Made by a program: the position numbers and the translations under genes. Positions 57,441 to 64,000 of a stretch of 64,000 bases of DNA are shown here, in pieces. The notes under the pieces are model-generated. The model saw only the letters and a list, made by a program, of their open reading frames with translations, did not search any database and was not told where the DNA came from. Each line of letters begins with the position of its first letter. Position 1 is the first letter of the stretch. This DNA is from Acuticoccus yangtzensis. Its GTDB lineage: Bacteria > Pseudomonadota > Alphaproteobacteria > Rhizobiales > Amorphaceae. The stretch lies in the NCBI RefSeq assembly GCF_001927245.1, contig NZ_MJUX01000008.1, forward strand, positions 186,001 through 250,000. Direction: 5' to 3'.

Positions 57441-57483
57441 CTCAAACGACAGGCCACTCAGACGACAGGCCACTCAGGCGACA
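57441..57483. repeat. 16-bp tandem repeat, about 2.7 copies
   Basis: CTCAAACGACAGGCCA (57441-57456), CTCAGACGACAGGCCA (57457-57472) and CTCAGGCGACA (57473-57483). It lies in the 232-bp gap between pgi and the CoxL-type gene, upstream of that gene's start. Possible repeated binding site or a slippage product; not present elsewhere in the window. Confidence 0.85.
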
Positions 57484-57613
57484 AAGAGCACAATGCGTGG
57501 TGGCGCAAACGATTAAGCGCGGCTAGGCTCAGCCGCAAAATCAAGGCCGGGGCGGAACGGTGAGCGCCGCCTCCGTACCCGGCTTGTGCCCAACGCTCGG
57601 ATGGGGAAGCTCA

Positions 57614-59914
57614 ATGAACGATATGACGATGGCCAAGTTCGGTATGGGCGCATCCGCCCAGCGCGTGGAGGACCAGGCGCTCATCACCGGCCACGGCCAG
57701 TACACCGCCGACGTGACGCCCGAGGGCACCCTCTACGCGGTGATCGTGCGCGCGCCGATCGCCGCCGGGACCTTCACGATCACCGACGTGACCGCCGCCG
57801 AGGCCGCCCCGGGCGTGGTCAAGGTGCTGACCTACGCCGACATCGGCGATTGGACCGCGCCGCTTCCCTGCCGCGCCAACTACCCCGAAGAAGACGGTAC
57901 GCCGCTGAAGGTCTACCCGCGCTATCCGCTCGCCAAGGATTCCGTGCGTCACCTCGGCGACCCGGTCGCCATGGTGATCGCCGACAACCTGACCCTCGCG
58001 AGCGACGCCGCCGAGCTGGTCGAGATCGAGTGGAACGCCACCGACAGCGTGACCGACGCCGCCGAGGCGCTGAAGGACGGCGCACCGCTGGTGTGGCCCG
58101 AGCACGGCAGCAACCGCGCCTTCAAGTACGGCGTCGGCAACAAGGACGCGACGGAGGCCGCGTTCGCCAAGGCCGCGACCGTCGCCAAGGTGGAGCTGCG
58201 GAACAACCGCCTCGTCACCAACTTCATGGAGACGCGCGGCGCGCTGGGCGAATACAAGGACGGCCGCTACACGTTGACCGCCGGCACCCAAGGCGGCCAC
58301 GGCATGCGCGGCGTCCTGGCCGAGATCCTGAAGGAAGACGAGAAGAACATCCGCGTCGTCACGCCCGACGTCGGCGGCGGCTTCGGCACGAAGATCTTCG
58401 TCTATCCCGAGTATCCGTCGGTGATGGCGGCGGCCAAGCTCCTCGGTCGTCCGGTGAAGTGGATCTCCACCCGCCAGGAGGCCTTCCAGTCCGACAGCCA
58501 GGGCCGCGACAACGTCACCGTCGCCGAAATGGCGATGGACGAGTCCGGCAAGTTCCTGGCGCTGCGCGTCGACCTCAAGGCCAACATGGGCGGTTACCTC
58601 GCCCAGTTCGGGCCGCACATCCCGTTCGTCGGCTCGTCGATGGCGCCCGGCGTCTACGACATCCCGGTGATGTATGTCGGCATCCACGGCGTCTACACCA
58701 ACACGGTGCCGGTCGACGCCTATCGCGGTGCGGGCCGTCCGGAGGCCGCCTACACGGTGGAGCGCCTCGTTGACGAGTGCGCCCGCGTCACCGGCAAAAC
58801 GCGCGAGGAGATGCGCCGCTTGAACTTCATCAAGCCGGAGCAGATGCCCTACAAAACCGCCGCCGGCCGCACCTACGACACCGGCGAGTTCGACGGCCAC
58901 ATGACCCGCGCCATGGAGGTCGCCGGCTGGGACACGTTCGAGTCCCGCAAGGCCGAGAGCGCGGCGCGCGGCGCGGTGCGCGGCATCGGCATGGCGACCT
59001 ATATCGAGGCGTGCGCCTTCCCCGGTGCCGAGCGGGCCGAGATCGAGCTGTCGCCGGACGGGAAGCTGACCCTGATGATCGGCACCCAGACCAACGGCCA
59101 GGGCCACGCGACCGCCTATAGCCAGATCATCGCCGAGAAGCTGGGCCTCGAACCCGGCGACATCACGGTGATCCAGGGCGATACGGACCGGGTGAAGACC
59201 GGCGGCGGTACGGGCGGCTCGCGCTCCATCCCGCTCGGCGTTCCCTCCGTCAACGTCGCCTCCGAGGCGATGGCGAAGAAGCTGAAGGAACTCGCCTCCG
59301 ATAAGCTCGAGGCCGGCGCGGACGACCTGGAATTCGACGGCGGCGTGGTGCGCATCGCCGGCACCGACCGCTCGGTCACCTTCGCGGAGCTGGCGGACGG
59401 CGCGTCCTTCTCCACTGAGGGCCGCGTGCAGCAGGACGAGCCGACCTTCCCCAACGGCACGCACATCTGCGAGCTGGAGATCGACCAGGCCACCGGCAAG
59501 GTGTTCATCCTGTCCTACGTCATCGTCGACGACTTCGGCGCCACGGTGAACCCGGTGCTGCTGCAGGGTCAGGTGCACGGCGGCGTGGTGCAGGGCATCG
59601 GCCAGGCGCTGCACGAGCGCACGGTCTACGACGACGAGGGCCAGCTCATCTCCGCCTCGCTGCTCGACTATTGCGTGCCGCGGGCGGACGACGTGCCCTT
59701 CTTCCACTTCGAGACGCGCAACGTGCCCTCCACCCACAATGCGATGGGCATCAAGGGCGCGGGCGAGGCCGGCACCATCGGCGCCGCGCCTGCGGTGATG
59801 AACGCCCTCTGCAACGCGCTGTGGACCGGCTTCGGCGTGCCGCACGTGGACATGCCGGCGACGCCGGACGTCCTGTGGCGCGTGATGGCGGACGCCTCCA
59901 AGGCCGCCGCCTGA
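57614..59914 (+). CDS. Molybdenum hydroxylase large subunit, CoxL form II / xanthine dehydrogenase family, solitary
   Basis: 766 residues from the ATG at 57614 with GGGGAAGC upstream. Aldehyde-oxidase/xanthine-dehydrogenase a/b hammerhead near the N-terminus (TGHGQYTADV), then the molybdopterin domains: VTPDVGGGFGTK, DAYRGAGRPEA, GTQTNGQGHATAYSQI and the catalytic Glu in GAGEAGTIGA. The loop reads AYRGAGR, the form II type; true CO dehydrogenase has AYRCSFR. No medium (FAD) or small (2Fe-2S) subunit gene is adjacent, although the enzyme needs both. Substrate unknown, probably an aldehyde or N-heterocycle. Confidence 0.93.
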   Translation: MNDMTMAKFGMGASAQRVEDQALITGHGQYTADVTPEGTLYAVIVRAPIAAGTFTITDVTAAEAAPGVVKVLTYADIGDWTAPLPCRANYPEEDGTPLKVYPRYPLAKDSVRHLGDPVAMVIADNLTLASDAAELVEIEWNATDSVTDAAEALKDGAPLVWPEHGSNRAFKYGVGNKDATEAAFAKAATVAKVELRNNRLVTNFMETRGALGEYKDGRYTLTAGTQGGHGMRGVLAEILKEDEKNIRVVTPDVGGGFGTKIFVYPEYPSVMAAAKLLGRPVKWISTRQEAFQSDSQGRDNVTVAEMAMDESGKFLALRVDLKANMGGYLAQFGPHIPFVGSSMAPGVYDIPVMYVGIHGVYTNTVPVDAYRGAGRPEAAYTVERLVDECARVTGKTREEMRRLNFIKPEQMPYKTAAGRTYDTGEFDGHMTRAMEVAGWDTFESRKAESAARGAVRGIGMATYIEACAFPGAERAEIELSPDGKLTLMIGTQTNGQGHATAYSQIIAEKLGLEPGDITVIQGDTDRVKTGGGTGGSRSIPLGVPSVNVASEAMAKKLKELASDKLEAGADDLEFDGGVVRIAGTDRSVTFAELADGASFSTEGRVQQDEPTFPNGTHICELEIDQATGKVFILSYVIVDDFGATVNPVLLQGQVHGGVVQGIGQALHERTVYDDEGQLISASLLDYCVPRADDVPFFHFETRNVPSTHNAMGIKGAGEAGTIGAAPAVMNALCNALWTGFGVPHVDMPATPDVLWRVMADASKAAA

Positions 59915-59952
59915 CGCAGCCTCACGGCTCCGCACGTTGCTCGCGGAGCAAG

Positions 59953-59976
59953 GCCCCGGCGCCGTCTCGCCGGGGC
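59953..59976 (+). terminator. GC hairpin upstream of the main terminator
   Basis: GCCCCGGCG (59953-59961) and CGCCGGGGC (59968-59976) form a perfect 9-bp stem with a 6-nt loop. No T-run follows. Lies 39 nt after the CoxL-type stop and just before the stronger terminator. Confidence 0.4.
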
Positions 59977-59991
59977 TCCACATAAAGGACG

Positions 59992-60030
59992 CGAAGCCCC
60001 GCCCGGTCTCACCAGGCGGGGCTTCGTTTT
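59992..60030 (+). terminator. Rho-independent terminator of the CoxL-type gene
   Basis: CGAAGCCCCGCC (59992-60003) pairs perfectly with GGCGGGGCTTCG (60015-60026), loop 11 nt, followed by TTTT (60027-60030). The orientation fits termination of the + strand gene ending at 59914; the other strand lacks a T-run. Confidence 0.85.
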
Positions 60031-60109
60031 GTAGCTCCGCAGATTGGCGGCGCGTGGGCACCGCCTCCTTCTGAAGTCCGGTGCGGCTGTGCCGGCGGAC
60101 GCCGCGCGC

Positions 60110-61576
60110 CTATCCCGCGATCGCCTGCTGCACGACGTCGGGCATGGTGCTCACGTCCACCGCCTCCTCGCCGAAGACGCCGCCGATGGCGATCAGAAGC
60201 GGACCGTCGTTCTGCGTCTGCGCCACCGCCTCCGGCAGATCGGCGAGACGGCCGCGCCAGACGTGCTGATTGGCCCGCGCGACATTCCACATCGCGACCG
60301 CAGGCGTATCCGCCGAGACGCCCGCCGCACAGGCCCGCTCCACCAGCGCCACCGAGGTGCGGCCGCCCATGTAGATGATCGCCGTCTTCCCCTCGCCGAC
60401 GATCGCGGCAACGTCGAGACCGTCCGGAAGGGTGCCGTGGCGCGAGTGGCCGGTGGTGAAGCTCAGCGTCTGGGCATGGTCGCGGTGCGTGAGCGAGGTC
60501 TGGAGGATCGACGCCATCGCCGAGGCGGACGTGACACCTGGAACCACCGTCACCCCGATGCCCGCCGCGCGCACAGCCGCGATCTCCTCGCCCGCACGCC
60601 CGAACACCATCGGGTCGCCCGACTTCAGCCGCACCACCTGGCGTCCCTGCTTGGCGAGCCGGATCATCATCGCCGTGATGTCCTCCTGCTTGCACGACTT
60701 GCGCCCGCCCCGCTTGCCGACGCAGATGCGCTTGGCCTCGCGCCGCGCCAGCTCCAGCACCTCGTCGGACACCAGATCGTCGAACAGGATCACGTCGCAC
60801 GCCTGCAGCGCGCGCATGGCCTTCAACGTCATCAGACCGGCATCGCCCGGACCCGCTCCGACCAGGGTCACGTGGCCGTCCATCGTCGCGGTCCCGGCGG
60901 CGTCGATCATCGCGTCGACATCGTCAGGCGGCGGGGTGGACCCGAAGGCGAGGTCGGCGAACCTCTCCCAGAAGGCGCGGCGGGGCGGCCCCATCGCCAG
61001 ACGCTCCATCACCCGCGGCCTCACCTTGGCGGCGAGCTTGCCCCAGGCCGACAGCGTCGGCGGCAGCAGCGTCTCGATGCGCCGCCGCACGGCCTGCCCG
61101 ACGATCGGCGCCGCGCCGTCCGTGGAAATGCCTACGACCACCGGCGAACGATTGACGATCGAGCCGAACTGGAATTGGCAGAAGGCCGGATTGTCGATCA
61201 CGTTGACCGGAACGCTCGCCGCCTTCGCCGCGCAGTAGAAGGCCTGCGCCTCCGCGTCCGTTTCCGCATCGCAGATGGCGACCGCCGCGCCCTCGAAGGC
61301 GTCGAGCGCCCAGGGCCGGCGGTGCAGTGTCAAACTGCCGTCCGCCGCACCGCGCGCGACGAGCGCCAGCATCTCCTCCGACGGATCGGGGGCATAGATG
61401 TCGACGTTGGCGCCGGCGGCGGCCAGCACCTCCGCCTTCCACCGCGCGGCCGCGCTGCCGCCCGCCAGGATGGCACGTCGCCCCTTGAGGCCCATGAAGA
61501 CCGGGAGGACGGCCAGCGCGCCGAGGCGCTGGGGCTCGGCCTCAACCGGCCGGCGCAAGCTGTCGTTCTGGTTCAT
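60110..61576 (-). CDS. cysG: Siroheme synthase (fused precorrin-2 dehydrogenase/ferrochelatase and uroporphyrinogen-III methyltransferase)
   Basis: 488 residues from the ATG at 61576; a TTG at 61588 is an alternative. N-terminal half: NAD-binding RRAILAGGSAAARWKAEVL (precorrin-2 dehydrogenase). C-terminal half: SAM-dependent methyltransferase with VTLVGAGPGDAGLMTLKA, VRLKSGDPMVFGRAGEE and PGVTSASA. Makes siroheme for nitrite and sulfite reductases. The start lies inside the end of the nitrate reductase gene (35-nt overlap), so it belongs to the nas operon. Confidence 0.95.
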   Translation of the reverse strand: MNQNDSLRRPVEAEPQRLGALAVLPVFMGLKGRRAILAGGSAAARWKAEVLAAAGANVDIYAPDPSEEMLALVARGAADGSLTLHRRPWALDAFEGAAVAICDAETDAEAQAFYCAAKAASVPVNVIDNPAFCQFQFGSIVNRSPVVVGISTDGAAPIVGQAVRRRIETLLPPTLSAWGKLAAKVRPRVMERLAMGPPRRAFWERFADLAFGSTPPPDDVDAMIDAAGTATMDGHVTLVGAGPGDAGLMTLKAMRALQACDVILFDDLVSDEVLELARREAKRICVGKRGGRKSCKQEDITAMMIRLAKQGRQVVRLKSGDPMVFGRAGEEIAAVRAAGIGVTVVPGVTSASAMASILQTSLTHRDHAQTLSFTTGHSRHGTLPDGLDVAAIVGEGKTAIIYMGGRTSVALVERACAAGVSADTPAVAMWNVARANQHVWRGRLADLPEAVAQTQNDGPLLIAIGGVFGEEAVDVSTMPDVVQQAIAG

Positions 61577-64000
61577 CGGCCTCAACACTCATTGACGAAA
61601 GGATCCGTGCGATCTCATTTCGGCACGAACCGCAGTTCGTACCAGCCTGGAGAACGTCGCCAATTGCGGCCACCGTCCCCGCCCCGTCAACGGCTGCGGC
61701 GGCGATCTGGTTTGCACCGACCTTGAAACACGAGCAGATGATCGGCCCCGGATCCGGCTGATCGGCTCCCGGACGGCCGGCCAGAATGGCGGCGCTCGAA
61801 GGAAGACGCTCGCCCAGAAGCCCCGCCACATAAGCGCGCGACACCGCCACGGGCCGCGGCGCGAAGAAGGCCGCCCCCACCAGCTCCCCGTCGACCAGCG
61901 CGGCGAAACGGGCCGTTCCGGCTGTCCGGTCGAGGGCGCCGACGAGATCCTTCGTTCCGAGCAGCCGCTCGGCGAGGGCGCGCGGGTCGCACGGGTCCGC
62001 GTCGGCGAACTCCAGCGCGTGGCCGGCGGCGAGGCGGGCCGCCGCCCAGTAGGCCAGACGCTCGGTGCGGATCGGCCGGGTGGACACCGCATAGCCGTAG
62101 AACGCCGCCGCGAAGGGCTCGACGCGGGCGAAGGAGGACTTCAGCGCCGGCTGACCGGACACGGCGTCCACCACCGGATCGACAAGACGGTCCACCCGCG
62201 CGTTGGCGCTGGTCTGGTCGGTCCAGTGCATCGGCACGAAGAGCGTTCCCTCGGCCACACGGTCGGTGACGAGGGCGCGCACCAGGATGCGCCCGCGCGG
62301 GCTCATCACGCGCACGAGCGAGGCGGGCTCGATACCGTGCGCCGCCGCGTCCGCCGGATGGATCTCCACGAAAGGCTCGCCGATGTGGCTCGACAAACGC
62401 TGCGACCGGCCTGTCCGCGTCATCGTGTGCCACTGGTCGCGCACCCGGCCGGTGTTGAGGCGGAACGGGTAGCGGCGCGGCGTCTCGGCCGCGGCCTTCT
62501 GCTCCACCGCCACGAAGCGCCCGCGCCGCGAGGGAGTGTAGAAGCCGCCGTTGGCGAAGAAGCGCGTCCGCGGCGCGCCGGAGGCGGGCACGGGCCACTG
62601 AACCGGCGCCATCGCGCCATAGGCCACCGCGGAGAGACCGGCGAGACCGGAAATGTCGAAGTCGCGCGTGTCGTCGTTCGCCGTGCCGGATAGGCGGGCA
62701 TATTCGTCGAACACCGCCGCCGGACCGTCCCAGGCGAAGGCGTCGGCCCAGCCCATGCGCGCGGCCACCTCGGCGATGATCTTCCAGTCCGCCATCGCCT
62801 CCCCCGGCAGCGGCAGGAAGGCCCGCTGGCGCGAGATGCGGCGCTCGGAATTGGTGACGGTCCCGTCCTTCTCGCCCCACGCCGCGGCAGGGAGCTTCAC
62901 GTGGGCGTGGCGGAGCGTGTCGGTGTTCGCCACCACGTCGGAGACGACGAGGAAGGGCACCTTGCGCAGCGCCTCCTCAACGCGGCCCGCGTCGGGAAGC
63001 GAGTCGGCGGGGTTGGTCGCCATCACCCACAGCGCCTTGATGCGGCCGGAATGGATCGCCTCGAACAGGTCCACCGCTTTGAGGCCCGGCTTGTCCACCA
63101 TCGCCGGCGAGGCCCAGAAGCCTTGCACGATGTCGCGGTGGTCCGGGTTTTCGATCTCCATGTGGCAGGCGAGCATGTTGGCGAGGCCGCCGACCTCGCG
63201 CCCGCCCATCGCGTTCGGCTGGCCGGTGATGGAGAAGGGCCCCGTCCCCTCCCGGCCGATGCGGCCGGTGTAGAGGTGGGTGTTGATGATCGCATTGACC
63301 TTGTCGGTCCCGGACGCCGACTGGTTCACGCCCTGACTGTAGAGGGTCACCGTCCGGTCCGTTCCCGCCACCATGGCGTAGAAGGCGGCGATGTCGGCTT
63401 CCACCAGCCCCGTCGCCTCGGCCACACTGGCGACGGTCCACGGCCGCGCGGCGGCGAGCGCTGCGTCCGCGCCCTCGGTGAAGTCGCCCACATAGGCCGC
63501 GTTGCCGGCACGCGCCGCTTCCAGATGCGCCAGGAGGCCGGCGAAAAGCGCAACGTCGGTGTCCGGCTTCAGCTTCAGATGCAGGTCGGCGGCGACGGTG
63601 GTGGCGGTCTCGCGCGGGTCCACCACGACGATCTTCATCGACGGGCGCGCGGCCTTGGCGGCGGCGATGCGCTGGAACACCACCGGATGGCACCAGGCCA
63701 TGTTGGAGCCGACCGCGACGAGAAGATCCGCCGCCTCGAGGTCTTCGTAGGTGCCGGGCACAGTGTCGGTGCCGAAGGCGCGCCGGTGCCCCGCCACGGA
63801 CGACGCCATGCACAGGCGCGAATTGGTGTCGATGTTGGCCGTGCCGACGTAGCCCTTCATGAGCTTGTTGGCGGCATAATAGTCCTCGGTCAGAAGCTGA
63901 CCGGAGACGTAGAGGGCGACCGAGTCCGGACCGAACTCGGCCACCGTCTCGGAGAAGGCGCGGGCGACGAGGTCGAGGGCGACGCCCCAGGTGGTGCGCT
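61542..64000 (-). CDS. nasA: Assimilatory nitrate reductase catalytic subunit, 5' end beyond the window
   Basis: About 819 residues visible; the N-terminal 4Fe-4S domain lies outside. Molybdopterin-domain segments SGQLLTEDYYAANKLMKGYV, GTANIDTNSRLCMASSVAGH and LYSQGVNQSASGTDKVNAI are typical of NasA. The C-terminus carries a BFD-like [2Fe-2S] domain with CSCFKVG and TNCGSC, as in the Klebsiella-type enzyme. Reduces nitrate to nitrite in the cytoplasm. Overlaps cysG, which provides siroheme for the partner nitrite reductase, presumably upstream outside the window. Confidence 0.95.
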   Translation of the reverse strand, partial: RTTWGVALDLVARAFSETVAEFGPDSVALYVSGQLLTEDYYAANKLMKGYVGTANIDTNSRLCMASSVAGHRRAFGTDTVPGTYEDLEAADLLVAVGSNMAWCHPVVFQRIAAAKAARPSMKIVVVDPRETATTVAADLHLKLKPDTDVALFAGLLAHLEAARAGNAAYVGDFTEGADAALAAARPWTVASVAEATGLVEADIAAFYAMVAGTDRTVTLYSQGVNQSASGTDKVNAIINTHLYTGRIGREGTGPFSITGQPNAMGGREVGGLANMLACHMEIENPDHRDIVQGFWASPAMVDKPGLKAVDLFEAIHSGRIKALWVMATNPADSLPDAGRVEEALRKVPFLVVSDVVANTDTLRHAHVKLPAAAWGEKDGTVTNSERRISRQRAFLPLPGEAMADWKIIAEVAARMGWADAFAWDGPAAVFDEYARLSGTANDDTRDFDISGLAGLSAVAYGAMAPVQWPVPASGAPRTRFFANGGFYTPSRRGRFVAVEQKAAAETPRRYPFRLNTGRVRDQWHTMTRTGRSQRLSSHIGEPFVEIHPADAAAHGIEPASLVRVMSPRGRILVRALVTDRVAEGTLFVPMHWTDQTSANARVDRLVDPVVDAVSGQPALKSSFARVEPFAAAFYGYAVSTRPIRTERLAYWAAARLAAGHALEFADADPCDPRALAERLLGTKDLVGALDRTAGTARFAALVDGELVGAAFFAPRPVAVSRAYVAGLLGERLPSSAAILAGRPGADQPDPGPIICSCFKVGANQIAAAAVDGAGTVAAIGDVLQAGTNCGSCRNEIARILSSMSVEADEPERQLAPAG

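Noticed and set aside
57614-59914. Aerobic carbon monoxide dehydrogenase
   Set aside because: The active-site loop is AYRGAGR (form II), not AYRCSFR, and the other two subunits are absent.
57611-60061. 816-codon open frame on the minus strand
   Set aside because: Complete antisense of the CoxL-type gene with no recognisable domain; the + strand protein has all family motifs.

Overview
The window is a continuous, GC-rich (clearly above 60 percent by eye) chromosomal stretch from an alphaproteobacterium, most likely a member of the Hyphomicrobiales (Rhizobiales). The evidence is the block ubiG / lysC / ptsP / prfA / prmC / DUF4167, which is typical of that order, the DUF1489 and DUF4167 proteins that are almost confined to Alphaproteobacteria, and the very strong GC bias at third codon positions. 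No tRNA, rRNA, CRISPR, insertion sequence, prophage or attachment site was seen. Genus cannot be decided from the sequence alone.

The left two thirds (1-44805) is a dense catabolic and transport region. Block A (1-11434, all +) holds a truncated flavin monooxygenase, a divergent type II dehydroquinase, a GhrA-like hydroxyacid dehydrogenase, a PotD/B/C/A-type ABC importer, a quinone oxidoreductase, a GST, a RidA protein, a DUF1028 protein, a LysR regulator and an ArgE-like M20 deacetylase. Block B (11444-13104) is a nickel/cobalt efflux unit: an RcnA exporter with a 22-histidine loop, an InrS-like CsoR/RcnR sensor and a perfect 19-bp operator. Block C (13238-19296) is an enolase-superfamily enzyme converging on a DctM/DctQ/AMDase-like/DctP TRAP operon, with a divergent LysR gene. 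Block D (19303-31989) holds an amidohydrolase/deaminase divergent from a tandem array M20 - N-formylglutamate amidohydrolase-like - M20 - DUF1028 - dipeptide-type ABC importer (SBP, two permeases, one fused double ATPase), then a LacI regulator. Block E (32133-40758) holds a zinc-ligand-less homocysteine methyltransferase homologue, creatininase and RidA facing an NMT1/THI5-type ABC importer with a CodA-like deaminase, a VAO-type flavin oxidase and a flavodoxin-like NAD(P)H oxidoreductase. A MarR regulator, an EamA transporter, an aminotransferase and a secreted esterase-713-like hydrolase follow.

The right third (44824-64000) is mostly core metabolism: UbiG, aspartokinase, the GAF-containing nitrogen-PTS enzyme PtsP, RF1 with its methyltransferase PrmC, DUF4167, DUF1489, an LpxH-like phosphoesterase, a GT4 glycosyltransferase, phosphoglucose isomerase, a solitary form II CoxL-type molybdenum hydroxylase, fused siroheme synthase CysG and the C-terminal part of assimilatory nitrate reductase. 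CysG supplies siroheme for nitrite reductase, which agrees with its 35-nt overlap with the nitrate reductase gene.

The recurring theme of blocks A, D and E is hydrolysis of C-N bonds: three M20 enzymes, two DUF1028 proteins, two RidA proteins, FGase, creatininase and two deaminases, each set with its own importer. Blocks A and D look like related modules (DUF1028, M20, and a LysR of the same subfamily in A and beside D). These are the best candidates for an undescribed pathway, probably uptake and stepwise hydrolysis of small N-acyl, N-carbamoyl or cyclic amide compounds; the substrates cannot be read from the sequence.
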